Origin: Gnetum montanum
Taxonomy: Eukaryota; Streptophyta; Gnetopsida; Gnetales; Gnetaceae
Length of the DNA: 64,000 nt
Assembly: GCA_015680685.1 (NCBI GenBank)
Contig: MNCI01030886.1
Span: forward strand, 78,105-142,104
Direction: 5' to 3'
A program made the translations under genes and the position numbers. The notes under the pieces are model-generated. The model ran no database searches and had not been told where the DNA came from. It worked only from the letters and a program-made list of their open reading frames with translations. Positions 34,301-47,329 of this stretch are shown here, piece after piece. Position 1 is the stretch's first letter. Every line of letters begins with the position of its first letter.

Positions 34301-35489
34301 TTTTTTAGTGTTCTTCAACTCAATTCTAACTTTGTAATGTATTTTGAATATTTTTTTGCTTATTATTAATATTAAATTTTTAAGGTCTAATATCACCATT
34401 TTAATTTCTTTATTCTTTTAGTTTCATATGATCTTGAATGCATATTTTTTAGCATACTATTCTATCAATTTTAATTTGTTTATTCTTTTGTAATTTTTTA
34501 TGTAAATATTTGAGCATAATGACATATATTTCTTGGTTTTTTCTTTTGGGTGTGTTAATCAAATCATCTTAGAGATAAAAATAGACCATTTTATTTAACA
34601 CTCGTCATTACAATTGATCAATAATGAGATGTGTAAATGAATGTGTATTCATGTAAGGATGAGAATGCAAGAGAGCTAGATGAATCGAAAGTGAAGCCAT
34701 AATTTAAAGAAATATGATATTGATACTAATATTGATATTGGTATTTTATTACATCTATGTAGACTTAAAGGATCAATCAAAAAAATTAACTTGTGCAAAA
34801 TACATTAATAGCCTTGAATTTGAAGTACAATAAATGTGTCTAACATTCATGTAGCTTGAACACATCTTTTATATAATTTCCTAGAACTAACACTGATAGC
34901 TTAAGAAGCTCATATAAAGACTAATTAGACATTTGTCATTTCTTTTGAAAAAATCTATTTCACAACATTCTAGTAATACATGTTACTCATCTTCTATCAT
35001 TTATAGTAAACACAATTGATACATTTGGTCTTCTTGTTGTTCATTATTCTAGCTTTTAGTTTCAACTAAAACATGGTATGATCCCATTCTTATGATGCTA
35101 ATTTATGCTCTTATGGATATTGGAATTGTTGCATGTAAATATTCTATTTCATTATGTCTACCACCAGTAATATTTTACTAGTAAAATGAATGCTTTTACT
35201 ATATTTTTTCTCATTTTTCTATCTCTCTAAAATGTTTTTTATAACAAGTTTCTAAGGTTGTTTTGAATTTAGTATTCCATCAATGTTATCAATTCTATAT
35301 TTTTTTTATTTTGTATGCAATTTGGATTGGGTGTAATAGGCTTTTTTTAAACAATGGAACCTTTATCTTATTTTGTAGTAAACTTTTGATAAGTGTTGAT
35401 TTAGTTTAATTGCTTCGAAATGTAATGGATGATTATTGTGAAAGCTTTTATAAAATTATCATCTCCACTCAATTATGGAGTTGTCTTTA
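34301..35489. other. AT-rich stretch, possibly LINE 5' part
   Basis: By position this could be LINE endonuclease or flanking DNA, but I cannot recognise any domain. Confidence 0.35.
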
Positions 35490-35645
35490 AGAATGAGGTG
35501 TTAGCTTAGTGATAAGACTCAATATAAAATCTCCAAGTTATGGGTTCAATTTCAATGGGCAATGCTAAGTTATAAAGTTCTAAATGAACTATGTATCTTG
35601 GAGTGTACCCATATTACAATTATTTTTAGGTTTCAATATATAATC
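35490..35645 (+). mobile_element. tRNA-derived SINE-like sequence
   Basis: Box A-like TAGCTTAGTGATAAGA at 35502-35517 and box B-like GGGTTCAATTTC at 35542-35553, about 25 bp apart, followed by roughly 90 bp of unrelated sequence. It does not fold as a tRNA, so a tRNA-headed SINE (RNA polymerase III promoter) is the best reading. Confidence 0.5.
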
Positions 35646-35783
35646 ATGGAATGAAAATTTGATTTAGTTGTTAAATTGTTATTTATATTAATTTTAGGTT
35701 AAAAAAGGTTGTAAGGGCTTGAAACACCACCAAATCTAGACTATGACATCTTGGCTAGAAATTTTGGCTAAGTGTTGTCACTA

Positions 35784-36060
35784 CACTCTCCCCAAAATGG
35801 AGAGCATAGTCAACATGATGTAATTAGCCTCTCATGGAGAGCATAGTCAACATGATGGCCATTTTTCATAGTTTTTTCCTAAGTGTTGAGACTATGCTCT
35901 CGCCCAAAAGGGAGCGTAGTCAGCCTCTCATAGAGAGTATAGTTAGTAGGAAGCAAGTTTTTTGCAAATTTTTTCTAAGTCCCAAGACTACACTCTCCAC
36001 GAACCCAAAGCATAGTTAGCCTTCCATGGAGAGCGTATTCAACTAGAATAGTCTCCAGTA
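35784..36060. repeat. Inverted box cluster GACTAC(A/G)CTCTC / GAGAGC(A/G)TAGTC
   Basis: At least six copies in both orientations at 35784-36060, each pair able to form a stem-loop; further copies at 36185-36235 and 37497-37625. Related GCTACGCTAT boxes fill LTR B and C. Confidence 0.8.
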
Positions 36061-36457
36061 GCCTCCACAACATGGCAACAACACTCAACTTAGCTTTAGA
36101 ATGCATTCAACTCACCTTCAATGAGCGTAGTTGGCAAAATATTTTCTTTTTGCATTCCCTTTTATTCCCAAAATTGTAACTATGCTTAACCTCATTCTAG
36201 AGCATGGAGACAATAGTCTCATAGAGCGTAGTCTCTAGCTTGCATTTTTTAGATACCCTATGATCTTCTTAATATGCACATGAGGTTGGCAACATGGTCA
36301 CAGTCTCACAATCTTGTAGAGTTTGGCAGAGCATAGCAAAGCACAATACCACCAGCCCCATCTGTACATCCCATGAATAGTGACTACATTGATCATAGTC
36401 CCAACTATCACCTCCACCATGTGGCAACCATCCCATATTTTCCACTAACCCTAGACT

Positions 36458-36466
36458 TATAAATAC
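36458..36466 (+). promoter_or_regulatory. TATA box, LTR A
   Basis: TATAAATAC in CCCTAGACTTATAAATAC; same context in LTR B (50268) and LTR C (53069). Confidence 0.75.
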
Positions 36467-37291
36467 TTACGCCCTCAAAGTTTTCAAAGTTTTTGGGGTT
36501 GGAAAATTGAAGGGTGGGCAAATATAAGGAGCACTTGGGAGAAAACCAAAGGCATTTTAACAAACTAAGGAGAGGCAAAGTTGTAGATCACCGCAGACCC
36601 CCATAGCCCAACAGAACACCACAACCAATGATACACTGTTGTAGCCAACCCAATAGATGTAGACACCTTGGCAAAACATCGATCTTCATGACCAAACACC
36701 TTGAAGATTATGACTATGTTGTCCATTGTGCCTATTGTACACCATGTGCCTTCTAAACCCTTTTGGTGTTAACTATGCTCAACCCTATTTGGGGTGGTTT
36801 TCCACTTATTTCTATCTTTCTTTGCATTTTTTGCACTTTACTTATATTTTTCATTATTTTACTGCATAACTACACCTAAAGCTATGCTCGGGTAGTGGCT
36901 TCCATGCATTGACACCACCAACTTTGCTAAAACTCCTAACTACGCTTGCCCCCCTTCCTTCGAGCACCTGTGAATATGATCAACTCCATTGACACCATTG
37001 ACATCATTGACACCATAAACACTGCAAACATTACAAACATTGTCTACACTCTCAACACCATCATGCATCAGCATCACAGCTAACCACACTGCAATCCCCC
37101 CCCCCCCCCCCCCCCCCNNNNNNNNNNNNCCCCCCCTCCTTTGCATCCAGTAAGTCCCTATTCGATCAACTAGATGATTTAGGATGTCCTGTCTCCACCT
37201 CTAGCAGGCCCTCATGTGGATTCAAGGTTAGGCTATGCACCCATGGACCTCACTATTTCAACTATTAATTTTTTTAATCACTACAATTTTC

Positions 37292-37310
37292 TAGTGCTAA
37301 AAGGAGGGCC
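37292..37310 (+). other. Primer-binding-site-like motif, element X
   Basis: TAGTGCTAAAAGGAGGGCC, a decayed form of TGGTGCTAGAAGGAGGGCC found after LTR B; 16 bp past the LTR end. See 50866. Confidence 0.5.
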
Positions 37311-38794
37311 AAACCACTTTTCTCAAACTTTGTTATGGTTATCCCGCATGCTCTCTACATTGCAATTTTCTATTAACCTGTTGATGAGATTGGACCCTAT
37401 AGTTAGTCCCCCCTAAGACCTCACGTAGTAATCCAAATCATGCTTGTTTCCACTTTTGCAAAGTTCCCATTCTCTTTAGTTAGATCATAATTATCTCCAG
37501 TGTAGTCAGCGTAGACCACTCTCCGACATGGAGAGCATAGTCAACATAGTCTACTCTTCGACTTATAGAGCATAGTTAGCATAGTTCACTCTCTAGCTTA
37601 GAGAGCATAGTCAACATAGTCAGTGGTGTCAGCTAAGATAGAGTCTATTTCAGTGTAGTCCATAGTATTTTGCAACCAGTAACCTCTATAGTCCCCTTGC
37701 AACTTGATTTGTAATCATGAATCTAGATCAACCTTTAACATCAGTGTCAAATGTGCTCAATATCTTGCCCATCCAATAAGAGACTAGGATTGATAACCTT
37801 GCAAGCCTTGTGATGGTAGGACCAAGGCAATCCCTTAGGTTATACGGTTAAGACCCAAAATACGCTACGTTAAGCAATGAGCAATACAACTTTATATGTG
37901 CAAAGATTCAAGAAAAGTTATTTATAAATCACCCTAACATGGAGGAAAAACGGAACTACAACGTAATCCACTGAGACAGATAGGAATAATCCCTTCCTCA
38001 TTCGATATCATCCCACTCACGAAGCCTAGCCATAAATTATTAACCCAAATCATCCAAGTAGGTGAGCATGATGTAGAAACAAATTCTGATGAAGCCCTAT
38101 CGGAGGAAGAGGATGAGTTTGAAGCTCGCTCTAAGCATGAGGGACCCTTCAACATCACCTTCCAATGAGCAATCCCTAGTCTAGTCCCTCCTTAATTTAA
38201 TTCATCCATCCTCCTTGAGATAGTCATAGCACTGACATCACCTTCCCACCCCATCAGGCCTAGGTTAAAACCTATAGTTGGAACGCATCATACCCAATAC
38301 ATGCATTACGATGTAATAGCTTCCCTTAACTTTTCCTTCATAACATCATCGCAACCTGTTCAATCATCTTTGCTCATCACAACCATATTAGCTCAACCAT
38401 ATGTCCACACAGGGCCCATCCCCAAGTCCCAAACGACTTAGGCACTCTATGTCCTACCTATTTCATCGGTGCCTTTGACGTTAGTCCAACCCATGCATGC
38501 ATTGCTTACCCCAATCACCATGCTGATAAAATAGCCAACACATCAAGCACATTGCATAGTTCCACAACTAGCAACCAAATCATGGACCACATAGCCATCC
38601 CAATAGCAGATAGCGCAACCAACTTAATCAGATGAAGCATCTCAAAACATAGACCAAGTGTTCTAGTTGATCCAAAGCTTGATCAAAGAGGTGAAGCATC
38701 TCAAAGTTGTCTCTTCCGAAACTATCAAAGTGGTGGACTTCTACTAGGATGACCCTATAAGTCCTATAGTACCATCTCTAACTCTTCCAACTAG
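37311..38794 (+). other. Leader and eroded gag N-terminus, element X
   Basis: Untranslated leader with inverted boxes at 37497-37625, then sequence matching the gag N-terminal region of Y (compare 37920-37960 with 54240-54330) and a Pro/Gln/Thr-rich region. No continuous frame. Confidence 0.5.
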
Positions 38795-40828
38795 GGTCCC
38801 ACTATCTCAATTCACCAAATACAATGGTGAGGGAGACCCTAATGCACATCTGGTCACATTTAGGTCCAAGTTCCTCTTATTGCAAGCATGGTTACATGCC
38901 ATCATGTGTGTGTTCACCAGGTCACTGATGGCCAAAGCATTAGATTGGTATCGTGCACTGCCTAGAGGCTCTATCTCTTCTTTGGAGCACCTCTTGAGCC
39001 AATTCATAACATGCTTCAAATACAATTTGAAGCTAGAGGCAACCTTAGATCAACTAATGCAAGTCAACCAGGGCCACCTTAAGCTTATGCAAAAATTCAT
39101 TCAATGTTGGAGTGCCTCACTAAATGAAATACAAGAGTTGATAGCAAAAGCACATCTCCTAGCCATTTTTAAGGGTGCAATTAACAAATTTATAAAGTCA
39201 AAGTTATACTACCTGGGCCCATAGTCCCTAAGCCAAGCCTTCACTCAAACCAAAAGCATAGAGGATGCAACAAAAGCTACCAAGGACCCAACCTATGTGG
39301 CCTACAAAATCCGACATGCAAGGAGAGATAATAATAAGGGAAAGTAGAATACAATAGTGGCAATCATAGCCAAGGAGGCCAAAGTAACCAATTGAGGGCC
39401 AACAACTAGGCCACCAAAAGCCCCAACTAAAAATAAATCTACTAACGCTAGTGCCAAGACAACCAACTAGCCTACATCCTCAATGGCCACAATGCAAGTT
39501 GTTAAAGGTCTAACTTTGAGCACAAGGATCGCTCTAAGTATACCTCATTGTTGCTAAAGTCTTCAAAGTTATTGGACCAACTACTAAATTTCAAACACAT
39601 CCAATAAAAGAAAATGTCTAAGAATACTCACAAAAAACAAGATAGGTATTAGGAGCTACTAAGAAATCCCACATCGACAACACCAAAAGAGCCCTTGGTC
39701 CCAAGGCATTATAGGCTAGACTAATTTTACTACTATCACCAGTTGCCCAACCATAACACAGTCTTTTTCCTAGCCTTGTAAGACAAGCTGCAAAGGATGG
39801 TCAATAGAGGTGAGCTAGTACTTGACACTGCAAACCTAGTAATGCCTCAAAACTAGTCCATGAGGGTGTACAATGATCCTTTAAATGCAAATGATGCCAG
39901 CTATGTCATAAATTCTATTAGCATTGATGGAAATCTAAAACTAGTGCAACAATAATTTGTGGTCTAAGTGCCCTCTGGTAGTGTAAGGGTCCCCTCAACC
40001 CCCATGGGTTTAAGACCTTCTTTTGTCATTAGAATGCTGCCTCAAGCACCTACAACACCCTTCATAGTTAGGGTTCCCCCAAAATTTGCATCAAGAACAA
40101 TAGTTAAATCATCCTTTGTCATCACAATTCCACAACATGTTAGCCCCTAACCTGACTAAAACCAAATAGTGGCCAATGCATCGGTTCCTTCCTTTCCAAG
40201 GGTCAACCTTGCCAGCAACATTAGCAAGTCCCTGAGGTGGTAACACAGGAGACCCAACGAGCATCTCGTAGATAAGATGATTAGGCAACATCAAGACCAA
40301 AGCGCACTAGGTCCACCAAAACTAGTTCCTATATCTGTGGTCCCTATGGCCAAAAAAAATCAAGAGGCCACGACAAGCAAATCCCAAGGGAGCACTAAGG
40401 CCCATAAGCCAACCAAGCAAATAAAGCCTAAGTCACCTTCACAAGAAATTTGTCTCCTAGGATGCATGGAAGAAGTTAAGGCCAACAAAAACATGGCCAA
40501 TGGCAAAGACTTTATGGATGCATTAGCCCAAGTCAAGTAAGTGCTTAAACAAAAAAATATAACATTGAGCTTGTATGACCTGATTATGACCTCCCCTACC
40601 CACCATGAGGCATTAGTGCGAGTGTTAACCTTCATTCCTATTATAGATGACATCCCTACAAATGAGAACTCCATCCATGTACTGATGTTGCCCCCTACAC
40701 CACAGGAATTAAGTTCCACATCCCTAGCATTTCACGATGAAGCAATTAAGATCAATCTTAAGCAAGGCAATGTCATAACAACTCCGATGTTTATTACCAT
40801 ATGCATTGGGTAGTGCAAGATCTACAAA
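38795..40828 (+). pseudogene. gag of element X
   Basis: Capsid domain at about 38795-39235: LSQFTKYNGEGDPNAHL, TRSLMAKALDWYRALPRGSI, LEHLLSQFITCF and MQKFIQCWSASLNEI, matching Y gag (55330-55770). Then a Lys/Ala/Thr-rich stretch and the motif YYYHQLPNHNTVFFLAL (39745-39795), the Tat-type YHxxxxHxTxxC motif with its Cys lost, followed by VNRGELVLD. A Pro/Val-rich region (39960-40150) leads to the protease. Many stops, several TAG. Gag forms the particle core. Confidence 0.8.
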
Positions 40829-41410
40829 GTGCACGTTGATGATAGAGCGACAACAAATGTAATACCATACACTATCATGGATAAGCTAGGTCTCATAGAC
40901 CAAATCAAGCCAACAAAAACCACATGCTTAAAATCCTTTAATAGATCATGTCTCATCATCGGGGGCATAGTTATTAAAGCTTTTGTAGCAGGGGAGCAAT
41001 TTCCCATCACTACTGAATTCATTATCATAGAGGAGATGCTGAGCTTTAACCTGATATTGGGTAGGCCTTGGCTGGCCCAATTACAAGCCATGTCTTCCCC
41101 AATTCATTAAGAGATCCACCTCCTATATGAAGGTGGTGAAGTTATCACCCATGGTGATAACACTACCCTTTTGGCCATTAACAACATAGATATGAAGAAA
41201 GGATCGTAGGTTGAGTTTCTTAATGATGTACCTGCGGTAAGCAATGAGATGCATGAGGTAGACACACCCAAAAAAGTGATAGAAGTTAATGACCTCTCAG
41301 AGGATGTCCTTTGGGTAGAGTTTCCCTTTGATGTAGTAAGTGAGGGTTAAGGGGAATACCAAATAGTGCAATCCAGACCATACGTGCCTCCTAACCCACA
41401 TAGGGTTAGG
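40829..41410 (+). pseudogene. Aspartic protease of element X
   Basis: Reads VHVDDRATTNVIPYTIMDKL with the active-site motif as DDRA (DDGA in Y), then LKSFNRSCLIIGG, and NLILGRPWLAQL, the hallmark ILGRPWL end of gypsy protease. Open 40829-41110; the tail to about 41410 has stops and ends near RPYVPPNPHR, as in Y. RT does not follow; the minisatellite and antisense gene do. Confidence 0.85.
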
Positions 41411-41723
41411 AAGTAACTACATGACTAAGGTACTCCCTTAGTCCAAAACATGTTATATGCTTACCCACTATTCAGGTCTACACACCTTGTATTCTACTCT
41501 CTACTTATGTTGCATTTGTTTTATATTAGATTAGCACTATAGCATGTTATTTGCATTTCACTTGATTGCTTAAATTACACATTTATTTGCTTTGCTTACA
41601 CATTCATCTTCTTTGTTTATGCATTTTCTCATTAGTTTACACTCCCACAATTATTGTTTTAATGCATGAAAAACATCAAAATGCATAAAAATCATAAAAT
41701 TCAAAATTACAAAAGAGAGAGAG

Positions 41724-41725
<2 letters not shown>
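41411..41725. other. AT-rich segment after protease, element X
   Basis: No coding signal. A possible 5' splice site (ACTAAG/GTACTC) is near 41427. Corresponds to 57921-58214 in Y. Confidence 0.4.

Positions 41726-41727
<2 letters not shown>

Positions 41728-41761
<34 letters not shown>
41728..41761. repeat. TG microsatellite
   Basis: (TG)n of about 34 bp after a short GA run. Confidence 0.9.
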
Positions 41762-41763
<2 letters not shown>

Positions 41764-42060
41764 CCCACTATAGCCTTAAACTAGCAACACTGTGACCCAG
41801 AATGGCCTAAAACTATCGCTTTTAATCCCCTCACAAAGGCTCAAAATGACCTTAAACTACTGCTAACAACTCCACGGCCTACTATGGCCTTAAATTGGCA
41901 ACACATGGCCTGAAATGGCCAAAAACTAGCATCGACTCTCCTGCTATGGCCTTAAACTAGCATGGGTCCCATCAAGGCTTTAAATTGACAATAGACTTGC
42001 TATGGCTCACAATGGCCCAATATCACTTTGGCTTGCAGTGGCCTAGACTCGCATACTCAT
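41762..42060. repeat. GGCCTTAAACTA minisatellite, element X
   Basis: Degenerate tandem units of about 20-30 bp each containing TGGCCTTAAACTAGC or variants, at least eight units. The same motif array lies at 58215-58400 in Y, in the same place between protease and the antisense gene. Confidence 0.8.
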
Positions 42061-42284
42061 AGAAAATGTAATAAAATCATCATATAGGGATAAAAAGTTT
42101 GCACATTACACTTAGAAAATAATCATCCATAGCAAATGTAATATGAATAGAATCACATAGTAAAAATGTAGCGAGAAAGCCCAATGGGAGGTACATATGG
42201 TCATGCTCAACCAATAGCATTAGGTGGGGGTGGAGGTTCTGCTTCCTCTGCTGGGTTGCTAGGGCTTGCAGCATTGCTTGGTAC

Positions 42285-42389
42285 CTACCACAACCATTAA
42301 TAAATATGCATAATTAGTAAGAAAGCATACACTACATAAGCTAACTCAAAACATAAAAAGCATAAAAAACTAACATAGTAGAAATTGAC
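42285..42389 (-). other. Terminal intron of antisense gene X
   Basis: Donor CATAG/GTCAAT, acceptor GTTGTGGTAG; phase 0, as the Y intron 58634-58721. Donor choice is less certain. Confidence 0.5.
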
Positions 42390-43433
42390 CTATGAGGGAC
42401 CTACATTAGTGAGTTCTAGAGGTAACTTTCCAAGGTTTGCCTCTAAGTGATAGAGGATCTCAACTTCAAAAAGTTGCATCTAATCTTCCTAGCCAAAGTT
42501 AATACTCGCAAGGGTCTTGCCTTTGTTCACAATGGTTCACACAGGTGGCTTCATGGAAGATGTGGTAGAAGAGACCTCTCCAAAGGGTGTGACGATTTGC
42601 CTCATAGGAGAGCCACTCACGATTGTACACTACATGAAAAAATCATACACCTACTTTTCAAGAAACATCTCGAGGTGGTGGCATTTGGTAGACTCTTTCT
42701 TATACCATCATAGGTACACATCATGCTCCTGCTTGTACTAATGCTTATGATTCTTCTACATTTGTCCCCACCAACAAACCTTTATGCTATAATTCTTCCT
42801 ATCCTGATTCTTCTAAGTGAGAAAATCCATCTAGAGCTACTACTCTACCAACTCCTACGTGGCCTTATTTTTACCTCTAAGAGCTATCCAGTACCTAGCA
42901 TACTCAATCTCAAAGGTACACCAGGTGCCATCTCCCCATGATCTAGCCACTATGAAGTTGTATTTGGATTGAAGATCCTTGATCTTCTCATCCTGGCTAG
43001 TCACCCTCTCCTGTAGTTCCTACATACATTTCCACAGGTTCTCATTAGAGCACCTACAAACCCATAATGACTTTACACAAGAAAGTACGCACTTGTTAGA
43101 TGTCTCATACATGTGATGAGGCACCTGATCAACTTTAGGAGAAAGGTTAGGTAGAGCGTCCATTCTTGCCACCTTGCTCAGATTCCACTGTAGCTTAGTA
43201 CATATAGGCATAAAAAACTAATAAATATTAGCTAAAAACTAAGCATCTAAGTAATAAGTAGGATAACATAAAGTGGAATAACACTACACACATACCTAGC
43301 TCTAGGTCCACTTATCGCAAGTAGTCTAACATGTCCTTAACAATGCCTTCCATGAAGGTGAGTTTATCTAGCATCTCTACCCATGGCTCCATGTAGTAGG
43401 TAGATGTAGGACTACTAGTAGGAACATCTGATG

Positions 43434-43526
43434 CTACAATACAATGATGAAATTGGCACATGAATTGACACAACTCAAGATACTAGAGTGAACAAGGAAA
43501 GATAGATGGCAATAAAGGTAGATTAC
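43434..43526 (-). other. Conserved intron of antisense gene X (93 bp)
   Basis: Donor GCTAG/GTAATC, acceptor TTCATCATTGTATTGTAG; phase 1, same place and phase as Y intron 59773-59857. Confidence 0.75.
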
Positions 43527-43754
43527 CTAGCAGGCCCTTAAGCATGAGTGCATGGGGCTCACTTAGTTGTGTACCATCAAATAAAGTATCAAAATCACCC
43601 CTGTTGGGGTGAAGCAACCCCTCCTCTTTCCACTGCTAGAGGGCCTTTGCTGCCTCATGAAGCTCATCTTTGAGATCTACTTCCTTCTTAGACTATGAAG
43701 GCACTTCCTTCGATGCCACCTCAACCGATGCTCTTGTAGCCCTCTCTTCTTTTT

Positions 43755-43900
43755 CTACAATTAACGCATATACACATATAGCACATCATTATGTATAGCA
43801 CACCATTAGCTAATTAACAGTATAGAAAAAAACAAAAACATAAAGAAAATAATATAGACATAAATACAACTAAGGCATCTAAGCAGCTACAAATACTAAC
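43755..43900 (-). other. Conserved intron of antisense gene X (146 bp)
   Basis: Donor GTTGTAG/GTTAGTAT, acceptor GCGTTAATTGTAG; phase 1, before the acidic exon, as in Y 60137-60251. Confidence 0.75.
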
Positions 43901-45320
43901 CTACAACACCTACATGCAAGCTTTATAGCTTGATGCACATCTTTTCTCCACTTGGCTTTCTGATCTCAGGTGCAGCTTCCGCTTGAGGATGCAACCTCTT
44001 GATCTTGGCCTTAGATAGCCCCACCATCTCTGCTATGTAGTGATCTACCTTGCTCATGTTCTTGGTACCAACTGGCGGGCCCTCATCCACACTATCTTAT
44101 GAATAATGCAAGTGTTCCATAGGAACCTTAGTCATTACTAATAACGACTCATCAATCTCCTCTGGAGGGTCCTGTGTGCATGTGGTCAAAAACATATGTT
44201 TGAGCCATACCTAGAATAGCTGCTTACAATCCTACACAACCCATCATCCATCATCCTACAAGATCAAAAGCTCTACAAATTTTCGTAGGTATCCTACAAA
44301 GAACATGAAGTGAACATGGGACCTCGCCTAGAGGTTGAATCAAACTCGAGAAATCTCTACATGCATACCAATGTCTTAATTAGACCTTGTACCCTTTAGC
44401 AGCACCTCCTTCACCACACGTGCTTGTTCCACCCCTAGGATCTTTCCTTAGGAAAGTATCTTTCAAAAGGCATGAGCACGGAATAAAGGGTAGAGCTCCT
44501 ACACCTCAAGCACTTGCACATCTTTGATCGATATGCCTTTTTGAGATTGATTTTTCCCCAACTAGTCCTCAATCTCCTCTCTATGATCCACCTCCTTGTT
44601 GGTTGTATTGATAATCATTGAACCATCAGTAGAAATGCCAAAGAGATTAGCGAAGAAACCCTCATTGAGGTCTAGCACTACCATCACATCGAGCAGCCAA
44701 GTGACAAACTTCCTGACATCGCTACTAAAGGAGTTGATGATGGTGGCCATTTTGGCCACTAGGATACTTAAGCTAAGGGCCAAGAATAGGTCCATTAGCC
44801 TAGCACACATGAGCCAATCTATTAGCTCATCTAGCACTTTGTGGCATAGTCAATGCTACACACCTTCCACATTCCCATATTTCATGCTGAGGGTGGCCTC
44901 TGTGTGACCTGTGGTGATCACCATCACCTTGGTTGAGGTGACCATCACTGTAGTATGAAGTAAAACAAGGTTAATATGTCATCATGAAAATAAGGCAAAC
45001 TAAAGGGCATACACAAGCAAGCAAATGAGCAAAAACATACATACATAAGTGGCACAAATGAAGTATGAGATGGGGGTGCTGCTACAAGCACCTCCTCAAA
45101 GTTAATCTTTCCAATAGCCCACTCCTCATCTAACTAGCTATGGATCCTACATCACTCATATGCCTTCAAGTGATGGAAGATATAGGTATCCAGATCATGT
45201 CCCATCTACTCAATCATGGCTACCCAAACATTTGTGCTAGACAAGAAAACCTCTAAGGTAGTATAGGCTAAGGCCAAAGCATCTGGGTCATCATGCAGGC
45301 CTTCTTCATAAAATCTAAAC

Positions 45321-45406
45321 CTAGCAATTAATCATAGAACCATTAGCAATTTAACATGAGCAAATAGCAAAAAAAAAAACATTACATAAGCCATGAAAGT
45401 ACTTAC
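45321..45406 (-). other. Intron of antisense gene X (86 bp)
   Basis: Donor TCAAAGG/GTAAGTAC (near-perfect consensus) and acceptor ATTAATTGCTAG. Splicing joins VYYVKG to FRFYEEG in frame (phase 2). Not testable in Y, which is truncated. Confidence 0.7.
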
Positions 45407-46134
45407 CCTTTGACGTAGTAGACAATTCCAAATGGGTTCTAGAATAGAGTATGCAACCACTATGCAACAAAAAATAGTGTTGCTCTTATTATAACAAGCA
45501 AACCCCATTATGCGTCATACTCTGGATAATTACTAAACACCCCTAGGACCTCTTCCTAAGCCTCCTACCCCATCAACATTAGCAATGGACTCATCTAAGA
45601 CAAATTTTAGAATACTCTAGTTAGCCTTAGGTAGCAGCATCTCGATGATAGCACTCACAGCCTCAACCACCAAGTGTGACAACATGATTGTACTAAAATA
45701 CTACAATAGGTATTTCAAGAGCTTTCAAGCCCTTAGCTGGAACCATACCACCTAACGATCCACTAGCAAATCAGGCGCAAGGGTGTTGGGGATAGGCTCT
45801 CTCATGCAACACATGATGACCATGAGCTCAACTATGATAAAAATGGGTTTAAACAACATCCTACAACCACCAAGCAACAGGCAAAGCATTAGTATACATG
45901 CATAGATGCAAAATTTTGATATGCATATTATAAATTATTAACATAAATTAGCAAAAATTCCTAATTTTGACAATACACCCTAGAGCCCTGCAGGTGTAGG
46001 ACGTCGATTAACTTGTTCGATGCACTTGGCACTCATTGGGGCATAGCACGTTTTACAGGATTAATACTACCTTTTGCAAGTTTAGCATTACATTTTGCAA
46101 GTTTAGCACCATGCATAGTTAGCAAATTTTTTAC

Positions 46135-46310
46135 TAATTATAGACTACCAAAATGGAGAGTGTAGTCCCAAAAAAATAGACATTTTGGTAAACACTTGGC
46201 AAACACTACGACCTTCAACAAATAGGCATTTTAGCAAACACTTAGTGGACTACACTCTCAATGCATAGAGAGCATAGTTCCATGGCTGTGGGGGGAGCAT
46301 AGTCTCCCCA
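46135..46310. repeat. LTR-type inverted boxes within antisense gene region
   Basis: GGAGAGTGTAGTCCC, GGACTACACTCTC, AGAGAGCATAGTTCC and GGGAGCATAGTCTCCCC: the same motif family as in LTR A U3. Lies in a probable intron. Confidence 0.7.
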
Positions 46311-47329
46311 TGGTGCTACACTTATCACACAGACCCGCTAGGATCCCACCTTGTCCTCTGCTGCCATGGCAATCTGTGCCCCTCATCGCTGCCAACACAA
46401 GAAAAAATAAAAAAAATGTAGCATAATCCTATCTCCATCATGCCCACCATAGTGTCCCCTCCCACCATTTCCAAAACCCTGGCAATGATCATAGTCATAC
46501 CATGCAAAGTGTAATGATGGCCATGGCCCCTGTAGCTACATTGTGGCATGCAATGCATGGGGCCCTAACTCCTGCACCTCTTAAAAAGTAAAAACAAAAA
46601 AAAAGAATTCTCAATGCCTATGGCCCTAAAAACACTTGTGCTCCTTAAAACCTATGCATAGCCCCAACCCACATGCAACCCTAGACCCTGCATAGCCACA
46701 AAGCAAAAAATAATAATGACATGTTGTAGCTGTGGCCCCCTGTAGCCACGTTGTGGTGCTTAATGGTGACCATGGCCCCCATGGTCGAACCATGCAGCTC
46801 GTGTGCAATGCCCAAACCCTACAAATCCTCAATCCCATCTAGCCCCAAAGGACCCAAAAGCCCAAATAGATAAGCAAAACCTTTCCTACCACCATGCCAC
46901 ACTACAAACAGCATGCAGCCATGACCACCACTACCGCGGCAAGGTGCACAAGGTGGCACCATGGGACTATGCTTCCTAAAACCCCAGAAACCCTTGTCAA
47001 AAGAAAAAGCCACAATGAACTAAAATAGGAAGAAAGGAAGAGAGCATATTTGGCATACCTGGCTATTGTGAATAGCCTCCTCTCCTCCATGTGCACCTGC
47101 AACAGATGGCTCAGTGCTCTCTCTCCCTTGGCAATGTTTGTCAAACCTGGGTGAAGGCATCCACTCTGGTGCATCATCTTTTCCCTAGATATGCTCTTCA
47201 CTAGCAGCAAATGTAGAAGCAGCAACAAGACTACACTCTCAACATTGCAGTAAAGGAAAAGAAAATGACAATTTACCATGGTAAAATAATGCCTATATAC
47301 CCTCTCAGGGTCATTTAATGACATGCCAA

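Larger units (their letters stand above)
35720..37276 (+). mobile_element. LTR A of element X
   Basis: Starts TGAAACACCA (as LTR C at 51468). Shares with LTR B and C the TATA region and the ACTACAATTTTC/GCTATAGTTTTT end. U3 is filled with inverted boxes GACTACACTCTCC...GGAGAGCATAGTC. A C homopolymer with a 12-N gap (37118-37129) interrupts it. Confidence 0.7.
42207..47324 (-). pseudogene. Spliced antisense gene of element X, unknown function
   Basis: Multi-exon minus-strand gene. Exons I can place: 47324-47302 (ATG), 47200-47059, roughly 45890-45495, 45459-45407, 45320-45045, 44947-43901, 43754-43527, 43433-43296, about 43215-42390 and 42284-42207 (TGA). The 5' exons are less sure. Protein blocks: NPFGIVYYVKGFRFYEEGL across an intron, FFANLFGISTDG, YPLFRAHAF, an acidic stretch, KLTFMEGIVKDML, a coiled coil, then TWCTFEIEYARYWIAL and a Pro-rich end. 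Four introns match those of Y in place and phase. Several stops (for example TAG where Y has Trp) make it inactive. I recognise no family. Confidence 0.7.

Noticed and set aside
35502-35575. tRNA gene
   Set aside because: Box A and B present but no acceptor stem or anticodon arm; SINE-like instead.
37095-37136. Poly-C run with frames reading poly-Gly on the minus strand
   Set aside because: Flanks a 12-N gap inside LTR A; sequencing or assembly artefact, and the frame is meaningless.
42447-42713. Plus-strand 88- and 74-codon frames
   Set aside because: Shadows of the C-terminal exon of the antisense gene, whose minus frame matches Y.
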